Notes: a model not told the origin generated them from the letters alone. Positions 27,066 to 36,607 are shown, counted from the first letter of the stretch. The stretch is DNA of 64,000 bases from Paenibacillus sp. Soil787 (GCF_001429545.1 NZ_LMSP01000001.1:216774-280773), one strand, 5' to 3'. Made by a program: numbers and translations.

Positions 27066-28402
27066 GTAGCTTTCAAAAGCTTGAGGAGGTCACAACGTTC
27101 CTTAAACACGTTTGCCGTGAAATTAAAGCGAAAGAAGTCCATGCAGAAGTTCGTCTGGAGCTTGAAAGTCATTTGCAGGAGTTAATTGAGGAGAAATTGA
27201 GTAATGGTATTGATTTGGATGCAGCTGTTAAGGAGTCAATCGCTCAAATGGGAACTCCTGATGTCATCGGACGGCAGTTTCATCTTGCCCACCGGCCTCG
27301 ATTTAACTGGGTGCTGCTTGCCATCGTCGTTCTTTTTATGACGATTGGGTTAGTCGCCATATTTTCTGCTCAAGCTGCCTACTATCGTCCTTATCTCAGT
27401 TCACTTGGAATGAAACAAGCTATTTTTTTTGGCATAGGCTCATGCTTGATGATGTTGATTGGCTTCAGCAACTATCGTAAATTCGCAAGATACTCTTGGG
27501 TCCTCTATATGGGTACAATAACGCTGCTTAGCTATGTATTACTATTTGGATATAAGATCATTGGAATTAGAGGTTATGTTAGTTTGGGACTTATCGAACT
27601 GAATATCTCTGCACTCTCCCCCTATTTGCTTCTCATTGCATTAGCTGGTATTTGGAGCAAACCATTAAGAACTAGTTCGAACATATCCTATCTTCGAGCA
27701 TTCCTTCGAAATAGTTGGATCGACGTAGGAACTGTCTGGCTCCCAAGTATACTCATTTTATTCACACATTCGATCAATAATTTCGTTCTGTTCTTTATTG
27801 GATGCTTGACTTTGCTACTGGTTTTGAGAAAAAAACGAGCCATCCTCGCTGCGCATTGCGGACTATTTGCAACTGCATTTGGTTTGTTTATTCTTAAATT
27901 AAGCTATGATTCCTATCAAGCCAACCGTCTTTTCGCTTTTACGCATCCAAATGAAGATAAGCTAGGAATGAATTATGTGCTGACTCAATCCAAAATGGCT
28001 ATACATTCCGCTGGTTGGTGGGGTCATGGCTTTGGTGCGCCACTTAGCAACTTGCCTATCCTTCAGTCCGAGATGATGTTCCCTTTCCTCATCTACTGTT
28101 TCGGTTGGGGGTCTGGAATTGCACTGGTTATTATGGTAGCCCTGTTCTTCCAGCAAACAGTTAGCGTTACCCGAAAGGTGAAAGATCCCTATGGAAAAGC
28201 AATCGTATCTGCCCTTTTGGCAGTGTTTACAACACAATTTACGTGGAGTATGCTCATGTCTATCGGTCTAGCGCCATATAGCTCGTTTCAACTTCCATTC
28301 ATCAGCTATAGCGGATTACTGGCTATTTTTCAATTTGTATCAATCGGTCTAATGCTTAGTGTCTATAGACGTAAAGACCTCGGCACTTGGCAGTTTACTT
28401 AG
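27062..28402 (+). CDS. HAAS-domain FtsW/RodA/SpoVE (SEDS) family membrane protein
   Basis: A 446-residue protein. Residues 1-75 are a HAAS/permease-prefix domain (VRLELESHLQELIEEKL, IAQMGTPDVIGRQF). The remainder is a ten-helix SEDS domain with LLIALAGIWSK and the ending PFISYSGLLAIFQFVSIGLM. SEDS proteins polymerise peptidoglycan glycan strands. Where RodA has its essential Asp (TDFIF) this protein reads QSEMMFPFL, with Glu instead, so polymerase activity is doubtful. It is coupled to PadR, its probable regulator. Confidence 0.88.
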   Translation: MSSFQKLEEVTTFLKHVCREIKAKEVHAEVRLELESHLQELIEEKLSNGIDLDAAVKESIAQMGTPDVIGRQFHLAHRPRFNWVLLAIVVLFMTIGLVAIFSAQAAYYRPYLSSLGMKQAIFFGIGSCLMMLIGFSNYRKFARYSWVLYMGTITLLSYVLLFGYKIIGIRGYVSLGLIELNISALSPYLLLIALAGIWSKPLRTSSNISYLRAFLRNSWIDVGTVWLPSILILFTHSINNFVLFFIGCLTLLLVLRKKRAILAAHCGLFATAFGLFILKLSYDSYQANRLFAFTHPNEDKLGMNYVLTQSKMAIHSAGWWGHGFGAPLSNLPILQSEMMFPFLIYCFGWGSGIALVIMVALFFQQTVSVTRKVKDPYGKAIVSALLAVFTTQFTWSMLMSIGLAPYSSFQLPFISYSGLLAIFQFVSIGLMLSVYRRKDLGTWQFT

Positions 28403-28476
28403 GCGTATTGCAGATCTTTTCAACCCGATTAGCCACTATCCCTTAGATATCACCTTTACCTGTTTACTGTGACATT

Positions 28477-28596
28477 ATAATTGGCAATGAAGAAGTAAAA
28501 ATAGAACTAATTGAGAAATTTACAACAGCTTATAAAAATGAAATCCCATTTAATTTGAGCAAGTCCATTAAACTAATGGAAACGTTAGTTCAATAA
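28477..28596 (+). pseudogene. C-terminal gene tail ending inside element A
   Basis: The frame IIGNEEVKIELIEKFTTAYK, NEIPFNLSKSIKL ends with METLVQ and the TAA of TTCAATAA, the left arm of element A. It has no start codon or recognised family. It seems to be the tail of a lost gene whose end was supplied by the element. Confidence 0.4.
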
Positions 28597-28700
28597 ATGT
28601 AACGTTAGTTCAATAGTAGAGTACAGCGGCAGTCTAAGACTTTATTTTTCGAGTCCTAGTCCGCCGCTGTTTCATTTCAGGGCCAGTCTAATACTTAATT
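28566..28700 (+). repeat. Element A/C mosaic with doubled left arm
   Basis: AACTAATGGAAACGTTAGTT is followed by a second AACGTTAGTTCAATAG, then ACAGCGGCAGTCTAAGACTT, CCGCCGCTGT and a further C motif (CCAGTCTAATACTT). A third C motif follows at 28749. It has the same plan as 10935-11040. The stretch 28770-29297 shows no gene. Confidence 0.8.
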
Positions 28701-29297
28701 TTATTAATCTGACGATAATTAAATTGATAAATCCCGTAACATCAAGGGGTTCAGTCTAACACTATATTTTCTCAAGACACATACAAGACTCGGAAGATTG
28801 GCCTTTTATTGTGAATTGAATTTTTTTGAATATCAAATTAGGATGGGCCCTATTTTTAAAATAAATGGGGTAAAATAATGAATACTATTGGTGAAAAGGT
28901 GCTTTCGCTGATGCAATAGGGATATCATAAGGGACACTGAGTGAGATCGATCAAGTGGACGCATAACATTTGTTCGCAGCACTCATGGCAAACGTGCTTT
29001 TAAAGTGGTTATATGATTATTAAAAACTATTCATAATCGCTTGTAAATCAATACCTATCATTCGATTTAAGGAACAAATTGTCTATTTGTATAACTTTCT
29101 AAATCTAGTATCTGGCTAATCAACAGGCGTGATCATTTTATTCTAAGTTGTATTTTTCGATTTAACGAACAACTTTAATGTGAATTGATTGAAGTTGGTT
29201 GTAACAAGTGTTACTCTTACAACGGTAAACTCGTAATCTAGATTTTGCAATACATCTAATAATAGTCACCATTTTAGTTATAAAGAAAGGTAATACT

Positions 29298-31037
29298 ATG
29301 ATAAAAGTTGATAACTTATCCTTCTCATTTCCGCAAAAAGAACTATATAAAAACATTTCATTTACGCTTGAAGAGGCGCAACATTGCGCTTTTATAGGAA
29401 CAAGTGGCAGTGGGAAAAGTACATTGATCGATATACTGATGGATCCAGAAAGATATTTGTTCGAGGGCAGGTTAGAAATAGATCCGACTTGCAAAATTAG
29501 GCATGTAAGTCAATTCCCACTATTCGACAAAACGAAAGAAACAACAGTTTTTGAATATATAGGGGAAGAATTTATTAAGATACAAAATGAAATAACAGCT
29601 ATTTGTACGGAAATGGAAACATCATCGGATATTGAGTCGTTATTAGAAAAGTATCAATTGGCATTAGACACATTTGATTCAATTGGTGGGGCTGATTTTG
29701 AAAGCAACATTAATAAGAAACTAAATCTAGCAAACCTCATGAAGCTTAAAGATCTTAGGGTATCCGACCTGAGTGGTGGGGAATTCAAACTTATTCAAGT
29801 GATGAAGGAAATGCTTAGTAGTCCAGACTTAATAATTATGGACGAACCAGATGTATTTTTAGACTTTGAAAACCTAAATGCGCTTAAAAATCTTATTAAT
29901 TCTCACAAAGGGTTACTACTAGTTGTTACGCACAACCGATATCTATTGAATCATTGTTTCAACAAAATTCTACACCTTGAAAACATGGAGATCCAAGAGT
30001 TTGATGGGCGGTATATTGAGTATAATTTCTCATTACTTCAGACAAAAATTGAGTTGCAAGAAATCGCAGTCGCTGAACAAGAAGAAATTGAGAGATACGA
30101 TAACATTATTGATAATCTTAGAGCTATCGCAACGTATAATTCAGAAGCATCTAGAGGGAGAGCATTAAAAGCTAGAGTTAGGTTTCAAGAAAGATTGGAA
30201 GCGCGTAGAATTAAAGCGCCATTTGTTGATATTAAGCAACCGAATATCAGTTTCGGTATTGAGAATGAAATTGAAGACAGGATTGTTGTAAAAGTCACTA
30301 ATTATAGTGTTACGTTTGATGAATTGCTTTTAGACAATGTTAACTTTGAGATAAAATCTACGGATAAAGTAGCCATTATTGGTCCAAACGGTACCGGGAA
30401 AACGACTTTACTCCGAGATATCTTTACAAATAATCATGCTTCAATTGAAATAAATGCTGATGTTAAAGTGGCTTATTTATCTCAGAATCAAGGCGAAGTA
30501 CTCGAGGATTCTAATACCATACTAGAAGAATTCATCGATGCTGGGTTTAAAACGTATGATGAGGTTAGATCATATATTTTAAACTATGGCTTTGAAGGAG
30601 AAATCGTTAATCAAAAGATAGCCTCTTTATCTGGTGGAGAAAAAAATATGCTTCAATTAGCTAAAGTATCTGCCAGTAAAGCAAACGTATTGCTTCTTGA
30701 TGAACCGACAAGCCATTTAGACACCTATACACAAATAGCACTGGAGAAAGCCATTGAAGACTATAAAGGTGCGATTCTCATGATTTCTCATGATTTCTAT
30801 TCTGTTGTAAATGGTATGGATTATGTTTTAATCATTGACGATAAGACGATTAGAAAAATGAGTATGCGAAAATTTAGACAGATGATTTATGCTAGTCATT
30901 TTAATAGAGACTATCTAGAAACTGAACAAAATAAAAAATCAGTTGAAATGAAAATAGAATTGGCTTTAAAAGATACTGATTTTGAACTTGCAAAAGTACT
31001 GGTTGATGAGCTAGAAGAGCTGATTAAGTTGCTTTAA
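29298..31037 (+). CDS. ABC-F family ribosome-protection-type ATPase
   Basis: A 579-residue protein with two ABC domains and no membrane segment. Domain 1 has GTSGSGKST (Walker A, residues 34-42), LSGGEFKL and LIIMDEPDVFLD. Domain 2 has GPNGTGKTT, LSGGEKNML and LLLDEPTSHLD. The linker between them is charged and helical. ABC-F proteins act on the ribosome, many conferring resistance to lincosamides, streptogramins or pleuromutilins; the spectrum cannot be read here. A small leader with a GTTGTAAC dyad (29205-29240) precedes it. It lies inside the cassette-like region. Confidence 0.9.
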   Translation: MIKVDNLSFSFPQKELYKNISFTLEEAQHCAFIGTSGSGKSTLIDILMDPERYLFEGRLEIDPTCKIRHVSQFPLFDKTKETTVFEYIGEEFIKIQNEITAICTEMETSSDIESLLEKYQLALDTFDSIGGADFESNINKKLNLANLMKLKDLRVSDLSGGEFKLIQVMKEMLSSPDLIIMDEPDVFLDFENLNALKNLINSHKGLLLVVTHNRYLLNHCFNKILHLENMEIQEFDGRYIEYNFSLLQTKIELQEIAVAEQEEIERYDNIIDNLRAIATYNSEASRGRALKARVRFQERLEARRIKAPFVDIKQPNISFGIENEIEDRIVVKVTNYSVTFDELLLDNVNFEIKSTDKVAIIGPNGTGKTTLLRDIFTNNHASIEINADVKVAYLSQNQGEVLEDSNTILEEFIDAGFKTYDEVRSYILNYGFEGEIVNQKIASLSGGEKNMLQLAKVSASKANVLLLDEPTSHLDTYTQIALEKAIEDYKGAILMISHDFYSVVNGMDYVLIIDDKTIRKMSMRKFRQMIYASHFNRDYLETEQNKKSVEMKIELALKDTDFELAKVLVDELEELIKLL

Positions 31038-31240
31038 ATCATAACGCTCTGATTGAAATGATTACAAGAATCAATTTATTGTACTGCTACTCCGGATCGA
31101 ATGGATGGTAAAAAAGCTTAAATCTTGGGGTGAATGGCAACCATCCAACAAGAACGTAAAGTCAGTTACAGCTAATAGAGCTAAAGTGAATTAGTCTGAG
31201 TTCAACGATGAAATAAGATGTTGGAGGAAAAGTATCAACA

Positions 31241-31277
31241 AAAAAGACACTGATGAATAGGATCTCAGTGTCTTTTT
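31241..31277 (+). terminator. Terminator after ABC-F gene
   Basis: AAAAAGACACTGA pairs perfectly with TCAGTGTCTTTTT. Confidence 0.85.
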
Positions 31278-31328
31278 ACTGCTCGAATATTAAACTAAGT
31301 GCTAACAGTCCTATTTGTCAGTGAATGT

Positions 31329-31425
31329 TCATTGAAAATAAAGAGTTAGACTGAAAAATAAAGTGATAAACCAGGAAAATAAAGTTGTAGACTGACCGCG
31401 AGCATTAAGCTAACGGGCAGGATTA
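31329..31425 (+). repeat. Reverse C motifs plus element A right arm
   Basis: AAAATAAAGAGTTAGACTGA, AAAATAAAGTGATAAACCAG and AAAATAAAGTTGTAGACTGA are three C motifs in reverse orientation. They are followed by ATTAAGCTAACGGGCAGGAT, an element A right arm. This repeats the arrangement at 19727-19773. Confidence 0.8.
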
Positions 31426-31494
31426 TGTGGTGATTGTCTTGAATATAGCCTATATTTCAAATCAGGATACAGGACAGAGAGGTGTGGAGATAAG

Positions 31495-31929
31495 ATGTCT
31501 GCCACCGTTATTAAGTTAATTCCAACTATTCCAGAATATGTTCCAACTGCGAAAAGTATTGAAATGATCGATGAATGGATACAACAGTATAATGCACAAA
31601 TTGTTATTACCGATGAAGTGCGTTTCATAGATCAGGGAGAAAATTTTGAGGATATTAAATGTCCTTTTTGTTCTAGTGACATTGAGATCAAATGGTGGCA
31701 AGACAAAATGGAGAAAGCTTCAGAAAGTTCTTTTCACGAACTCACATCAATAACCCCATGTTGTAATCAGAAGACAACACTAAATGAACTAAATTATAGC
31801 TGGGAGGCTGGCTTTGCTCGATTTTTAATAGAAATATTGAACCCGTCGATAGATATTTCTGAACATGATGTTTTAGCCATCGGGGAACAGTTAAAATGTC
31901 CATTAAAGAAAGTGATTGCACGTTACTAG
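31495..31929 (+). CDS. Zinc-ribbon-containing protein of unknown function
   Basis: The 144-residue product opens with SATVIKLIPTIPEYVP and carries CPFC...CC (KCPFCSSDIEIKWW, then TPCCNQKTTLN), a likely zinc knuckle. It ends in an acidic helical domain. No signal peptide is seen and no function is known. The start ATG at 31495 follows GGAGAT. Its stop lies next to the left arm of element A, making it a compact single-gene unit. Confidence 0.75.
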   Translation: MSATVIKLIPTIPEYVPTAKSIEMIDEWIQQYNAQIVITDEVRFIDQGENFEDIKCPFCSSDIEIKWWQDKMEKASESSFHELTSITPCCNQKTTLNELNYSWEAGFARFLIEILNPSIDISEHDVLAIGEQLKCPLKKVIARY

Positions 31930-32020
31930 ATTAACCTAACGGCGAACTATAATTCAATGATGACACGACGGCAGCCGGCCAAAGCGATCGGCTGCCGTCG
32001 TTGCTCTAACGGGCAGTTAT
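31930..32020 (+). repeat. Element A, complete copy
   Basis: Left arm CCTAACGGCGAACTATAATT, stem CGACGGCAGCCGG/CGGCTGCCGTCG, right arm GCTCTAACGGGCAGTTAT. The stem is one of the longest in the family. Confidence 0.9.
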
Positions 32021-32184
32021 GCGTGGCGATATTACCTGTTGGTCTATCAGGCTGTATCTGTTATATAAAATATTCCTATCTGTTTCATTTCATATTACCA
32101 GTATAAACGTAGTATTTATGGAGTTTTTTTAAATCTGTTATATACTTTATATTTTTCTGTATTATATAATAAAAAAGGTAGATA

Positions 32185-33228
32185 GTGGGGTTAATAGAAC
32201 TTCATAAACTGCCGCTGCGGAAAGAAAGATGGGGGTTGACTACAATTAAACTGGAAGCTGTTTTTATTAATAATACTGTTGAATCTCTTGCAGTTCTGTT
32301 GCTTGATTATTATGTTTTTCCAAACACTGCTGAAATTATGAAGACGGTTCTGCTTGAAAAGCTTTCTGAAGGTGACTTTTACAAGGTGGAGAGCGGCTTA
32401 GCCTTATCGCAGAAGATTACGGGTTATATGCAAAAAATAAGTAATGACAAACATTTGGGTCTTCACTTTAGTGAACTTCCGTTACCTCTTCAATTGCACG
32501 ATTCAATCGCTGATGATGACATCAAATTACGCCAAAAACTTAATAACTACGGCTTCGAAAGGGTAGAGAGATTACCAGGTAATATAGGTTATCTCGTTAT
32601 TAATGAATTCGTTTATCCTGAGCTTGCAGGAGAAACGGCAGCACACGCTATGAGTTTTTTAGCGAATACAGACGGGTTAATCATTGATCTCCGAAATAAT
32701 GGCGGCGGCTCTTCATTTATGGTGACGTTAATCGCCAGTTATTTGTTGGATGGTTCCCCACCAATGCATTTAAATGATCTTTATTGGCGATTTTACGATG
32801 CCACACAATCATTTTGGAGTTTGCCCTTTGTACCTGGGAAAAGATTCGGCTCGAGTAAGCCTGTTTATCTTCTGACTAGTCAAAAAACAGGGTCCGGCGC
32901 TGAAGAATTCGCCTATAGTCTACAAGCAATTAAAAGAGTTAAGATTGTTGGCGAAAAGACTGGCGGAAAAGCAAATCCAGGTAGTATCCATCGCATAAAT
33001 GACCATTTTCAGGTCTTTATTCCCAATGGACGTGCGATTAACCCGATAACCAAAGATAACTGGGAGGGCATAGGAGTTTTACCGGATATCGAAAGTAACA
33101 GTGATGAAGCTTATGAGAAGGCATATCAATTTCTCCTCCAACATATATTGCAACACTTTAGCGAGAATTTGGAACCTGGACGAGAGCAGTTAATGACCGA
33201 TATCAAAAAAATATTGAACCTTAGATAG
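32185..33228 (+). CDS. S41 family peptidase
   Basis: A 347-residue protein with an N-terminal helical S41 domain (residues 20-110) and a C-terminal catalytic domain: GLIIDLRNNGGGSSFM, then LLTSQKTGSGAEEFAYSLQA (nucleophile Ser in the GSGAEEF loop), then VGEKTGGKANPG and FIPNGRAINP. It lacks a PDZ domain and a clear signal peptide, like IRBP/tricorn-core-type members. The GTG at 32185 follows AAAAAAGGT; an internal start near 32236 is also possible. It is a single gene between two elements. Confidence 0.85.
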   Translation: MGLIELHKLPLRKERWGLTTIKLEAVFINNTVESLAVLLLDYYVFPNTAEIMKTVLLEKLSEGDFYKVESGLALSQKITGYMQKISNDKHLGLHFSELPLPLQLHDSIADDDIKLRQKLNNYGFERVERLPGNIGYLVINEFVYPELAGETAAHAMSFLANTDGLIIDLRNNGGGSSFMVTLIASYLLDGSPPMHLNDLYWRFYDATQSFWSLPFVPGKRFGSSKPVYLLTSQKTGSGAEEFAYSLQAIKRVKIVGEKTGGKANPGSIHRINDHFQVFIPNGRAINPITKDNWEGIGVLPDIESNSDEAYEKAYQFLLQHILQHFSENLEPGREQLMTDIKKILNLR

Positions 33229-33301
33229 GTTAAAGCCCTGCTATTAAAGTTCAAGAATAGTATTGGTGAATAGCACCCTGATACACAGGTTTTTGTCCAG
33301 T

Positions 33302-33398
33302 TCATTGCGCTAACGGAAAACGTTTGTTCAATAAACACCAAGAGACGGTAGCCATTTAATCGGCTGCCGTTTTCTCATCAAATGGGCATAAAAGTTCA
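33302..33398 (+). repeat. Element A, complete copy
   Basis: Left arm GCGCTAACGGAAAACGTTTG plus TTCAATAA, stem ACGGTAGCC/GGCTGCCGT, right arm ATCAAATGGGCATAAAAG, somewhat diverged. The stretch 33399-33591 shows no gene. Confidence 0.85.
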
Positions 33399-33591
33399 AC
33401 GAGATTCATTAGAATATAGCTTCCAAAAAGCTAAGCAAGCTCACTGATTAATTCCTCCATTTCAGTTCCTCTCCAATCTCTTGCAGTAATACATTGAGTT
33501 GGTGGCTGTATTTTAATTGGGTTACTGCAACTTTTAACTTCCAGATTCGTCCAATATTAGTAATGATTGATGTAGCGAAGGAGGAGTTGAA

Positions 33592-35211
33592 ATGAAGAAT
33601 AAATTGGCTGTATTCGCATTGATCGGATCACTGAGTCTGCCTATGTTGGCCCAGACCGGACAGGTGCACGCCAATTCGGCGGATGTGAAGGTGATTATTC
33701 CAGGATATAAGGTGAAATTGAATGGACACCTGGTGGAAAACGCGTATCGCGAGTACCCCTTGTTGGTGTATAAGGATATCACGTACTTCCCTATGACCTG
33801 GTATGATTCTCGGCTGCTAGGGCTGGAAGCCAGTTGGTCCAAACAGGAGGGGCTCCAGATTTCCCAGGGGCAGGTGGCTTCGGCCTATGTCTCTTACAAG
33901 TCGGATCACCCCAATGCGGCATCCTATCGCGCGGAGGTGCCTGCATCGGCCATTACCGTGAACGGTCAGACCATCGACAACGCCAAGGAGGAGTATCCGC
34001 TCCTCAGCTTCCGGGACGTGACGTACTTCCCTCTTACCTGGAAGTTCGCGCATGACCAGTTTAGCTGGGATTACACCTGGGATACGGTGGACGGCCTGTC
34101 AATTCAGTCCCATAATCCACAGCTGGCAGAAACGGGGCTCCCCGATTACGCCTCGAAGAACGATGTGGCTTTATACAAGGGGTATTATTACTTCGTGGAG
34201 ACGCAGGGGTCGACGAATCACGTCTATCGCTCCCCGATCAAGAGTCCGACGGATAAGGAAAGCGTGTATGACTACAATATCGACAATGGCCGAGGGATAC
34301 AGAATGGGGTTTCCTTCGAGTTTCGAGATGAAGTCCTCTGGTTGAACTATCATGTGGGCGGGGCTACGATGGGTTACGATGTCTACGTCAAGATCTCAGC
34401 TGACGGCAAGGCGACCGTGGCGCAACAGGGCTATCTAGATTTCCGCGAAACGGGGTATGGCACCATTATCGCTAATGACGGGAATCCTCCGTTCGCGGGC
34501 AACCTGTCCCTCATGCCTTCCGGGCAGGACCGATCTTCTATCAAGCTCCTAGGTAGTCCAGACATGATGTACGGCAGGCATGTGACGGTAGACACGAACA
34601 GTGTCGGCGTCGGAGGCGATGATGGATCCATGACTGTGGTGGGGGACAGCGTTTACGTTATGGGGGCGACATACCCCAAGGATAACAGTAACTTGAACAA
34701 CATCTATAAGATTAATCATCAGACCGGGACCTCCGTCAAAGTGGTAAACGCCTCCGTCAGCCGGTTTCGTGTTATCGACAACAAGCTGTATTACGTAAAG
34801 GATGCAGATAACGCGCTATACCGCTCCGAGATGGACGGAACAGGGGAGTTGAAGCTCACCGAGCGCTCGGTGAGTTGGTTCGGAATGGCCGGCGGGAATG
34901 TGTTCTATACCTCGCCTGCCCCCTCATTCGACGGGACGGTCGTCCATGCGAATCTGTATAAGAAGAATCCGGACGGCGAAGACTGGATCATGCTACGTGA
35001 TTCGGTGAAGGCAGTACAGATGAAGAGTGACCGACTGGTCTGCGTCATGGGCGACGATGCACCTTATGGAATGGAACTGCTGGACGGCTCTGGCCGCCTA
35101 TTGCTGGAGGTGGCGAACCCAATTGCACGCATACATGCGTCCGACGACGGCATTCTCGTTGCTACTTCCGGCGACTCCGGCATACGGACGATATCGTTGA
35201 CCGATAAATAA
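33592..35211 (+). CDS. Exported protein with two stalk domains and a DUF5050-like beta-propeller
   Basis: A signal peptide (MKNKLAVFALIGSLSLPMLA) precedes two stalk-type units with KLNGHLVENAYREYPLLVYK and TVNGQTIDNAKEEYPLLSFR, each followed by TYFP. Residues 190-539 repeat a beta-blade motif such as NLNNIYKINHQTG, KLYYVKDADNALYRSEMDG and NVFYTSPAP, typical of DUF5050-like propellers. It is probably a cell-surface binding protein; the ligand is unknown. Its G+C content is well above that of the neighbouring cassette-like genes, suggesting separate ancestry. Confidence 0.82.
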   Translation: MKNKLAVFALIGSLSLPMLAQTGQVHANSADVKVIIPGYKVKLNGHLVENAYREYPLLVYKDITYFPMTWYDSRLLGLEASWSKQEGLQISQGQVASAYVSYKSDHPNAASYRAEVPASAITVNGQTIDNAKEEYPLLSFRDVTYFPLTWKFAHDQFSWDYTWDTVDGLSIQSHNPQLAETGLPDYASKNDVALYKGYYYFVETQGSTNHVYRSPIKSPTDKESVYDYNIDNGRGIQNGVSFEFRDEVLWLNYHVGGATMGYDVYVKISADGKATVAQQGYLDFRETGYGTIIANDGNPPFAGNLSLMPSGQDRSSIKLLGSPDMMYGRHVTVDTNSVGVGGDDGSMTVVGDSVYVMGATYPKDNSNLNNIYKINHQTGTSVKVVNASVSRFRVIDNKLYYVKDADNALYRSEMDGTGELKLTERSVSWFGMAGGNVFYTSPAPSFDGTVVHANLYKKNPDGEDWIMLRDSVKAVQMKSDRLVCVMGDDAPYGMELLDGSGRLLLEVANPIARIHASDDGILVATSGDSGIRTISLTDK

Positions 35212-35243
35212 TCGGAATACGGCAAGAGCTCTGAGGAGAGAGC

Positions 35244-35290
35244 TAAGGTAACGGGTAACTTTTTGTCCATTCAAGTAACGGGCAGTTATC
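35244..35290 (+). repeat. Element A remnant, right arms
   Basis: AGCTAAGGTAACGGGTAACT and then TTCAAGTAACGGGCAGTTAT are two right-arm-like units in tandem. Confidence 0.7.
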
Positions 35291-35373
35291 TATGGCTTAA
35301 CTTACATTAAAAGGAATCCCTGCATATTTGACGAAGAAATATGTATCACCGATATTAGGGAGCCAAAATAGGA

Positions 35374-35801
35374 ATGAAAAAAATCCTCATTATTGGAATT
35401 GTAGCTAGTGGTAAGACGACATTGGCAAAACGCTTATCAAAGAAAATTAATGTACCTTGGTATGAACTCGATTCCATAGTTCATCATCAAACGTTAACGG
35501 GGCGGTATAAGCGTACAGCAGAAGAGCAAATTGATGTTTTAATGGAAATTGATAAAAACGGAACATGGATATTTGAAGGAACTGATAGAGAATCCAATCA
35601 ATGTTTATATCAAATGGCAGATACAATCATATTTCTTGATACTTCATTGTGGAAGCGTAGAATAAGAATTCTAACTCGATTCCTTAAGCAAAACTCGGAA
35701 TTGAAAAGTGTAATTATAAACCAGATTTTTTGATGTTAAAGATGATGTATAAATGGACACGGGATTTTGACAAAATAGAAGCAGTTTTGATACCAAGTTA
35801 A
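35374..35801 (+). pseudogene. P-loop kinase (FlaR/topology-modulation-like), frameshifted
   Basis: The start reads MKKILIIGIVASGKTTLAKR, where the P-loop is GIVASGKT, then VPWYELDSIVHH and DTIIFLDTSLWKRR. This matches the small AAA/adenylate-kinase-like family often annotated as DNA topology modulation protein. After about residue 105 the frame slips and stops at 35733. The correct frame continues as EKCNYKPDFLMLKMMYKWTR to 35801. A single-base change appears to have broken it. Confidence 0.78.
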
Positions 35802-35865
35802 AACTATACAATGATAAGCTGATCAGATTAAGTAATAACCTGAACTTTCCCTAATCTGACAAAGA

Positions 35866-35950
35866 TTACGTAACAGAAAACGATGGTACCATGACGAGCA
35901 GGTTGCCGGCATCATTGGCAGCCTGCTCAACTATCGGGCAGGATACTTAC
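35866..35950 (+). repeat. Element A, first of a tandem pair
   Basis: Left arm ACGTAACAGAAAACGATGG, stem GAGCAGGTTGCCGG/GGCAGCCTGCTC, right arm CAACTATCGGGCAGGATAC. Confidence 0.85.
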
Positions 35951-35954
35951 AATA

Positions 35955-36016
35955 AAGATACGGAGGCAGCCGACCATCGGCTGCCTTTTCCCCGCGAACG
36001 GGCAGGATAGTTGAAG
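35955..36016 (+). repeat. Element A, second of a tandem pair
   Basis: A left arm is lacking except AATAAAGATA. The stem GGAGGCAGCCGA/TCGGCTGCCTTTT is followed by GCGAACGGGCAGGATAG and TTGAAG. It follows the preceding copy with no gene between, like an empty cassette. Confidence 0.85.
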
Positions 36017-36107
36017 AAGAAATAAAAGGACAATTACTAAAAACAAGAATAACTTTTTAGTTGGTTTTTTAGTCTGCGGTTTACATTAAAAAAGGAGGGG
36101 GATTGAA

Positions 36108-36587
36108 TTGGATGACTTAATTAAGGAGTATGCCTTAGGATACGCAATGCTTCGGGATGCTATCGAAGGATTGACAGAGGTGGAGTTTCGTTTCAAGCCT
36201 GCCCCGGACAAATGGAGCATTCATCAAATCCTCATACATGTGACAGATTCAGAGATTTCGTCCACAACTAGACTAAAAAAAGTCTTGGCGGAAGATGAGC
36301 CGACTCTGATTTCATTTGATCAAGACGCATGGGCGAATAACTTGGGGTATGATTTACTGGACCGCGAGCAGTATCTACTTCTGTTCAAATTGCTGCGTTC
36401 CAGTATGAAGACAATTCTAGACAATCTAACTACTGAACAAAGCGAGCGAGTGGGAGTGTATGTCGATCAGGGGCGGTTCACATTTAAGCAATTGATGGAA
36501 TACCGCATCGAACATGTCCGCAACCACCTTGCTCAAATTGAAAGGGTTAAGAAGGCATATCGCGATAAGCAATTAACCATTTTTTAA
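36108..36587 (+). CDS. DinB/YfiT-like metal-binding protein
   Basis: The 159-residue protein fits the DinB four-helix bundle: FRFKPAPDKWSIHQILIHV with a metal-binding His, and later MEYRIEHVRNHLAQIERV with two more His. Some relatives are thiol-dependent transferases (bacillithiol or mycothiol); others are damage-inducible with unknown role. The TTG at 36108 is 8 bases after an AGGAGGGG site. It is 20 bases upstream of the RCC1-repeat gene and may share its transcript. Confidence 0.85.
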   Translation: MDDLIKEYALGYAMLRDAIEGLTEVEFRFKPAPDKWSIHQILIHVTDSEISSTTRLKKVLAEDEPTLISFDQDAWANNLGYDLLDREQYLLLFKLLRSSMKTILDNLTTEQSERVGVYVDQGRFTFKQLMEYRIEHVRNHLAQIERVKKAYRDKQLTIF

Positions 36588-36607
36588 AAATAGAAGGTGA
36601 TAAACAA

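Noticed and set aside
29040-29297. Riboswitch or T-box upstream of the ABC-F gene
   Set aside because: A small dyad is present, but no conserved riboswitch or T-box core and no clear terminator with a T-run were found.
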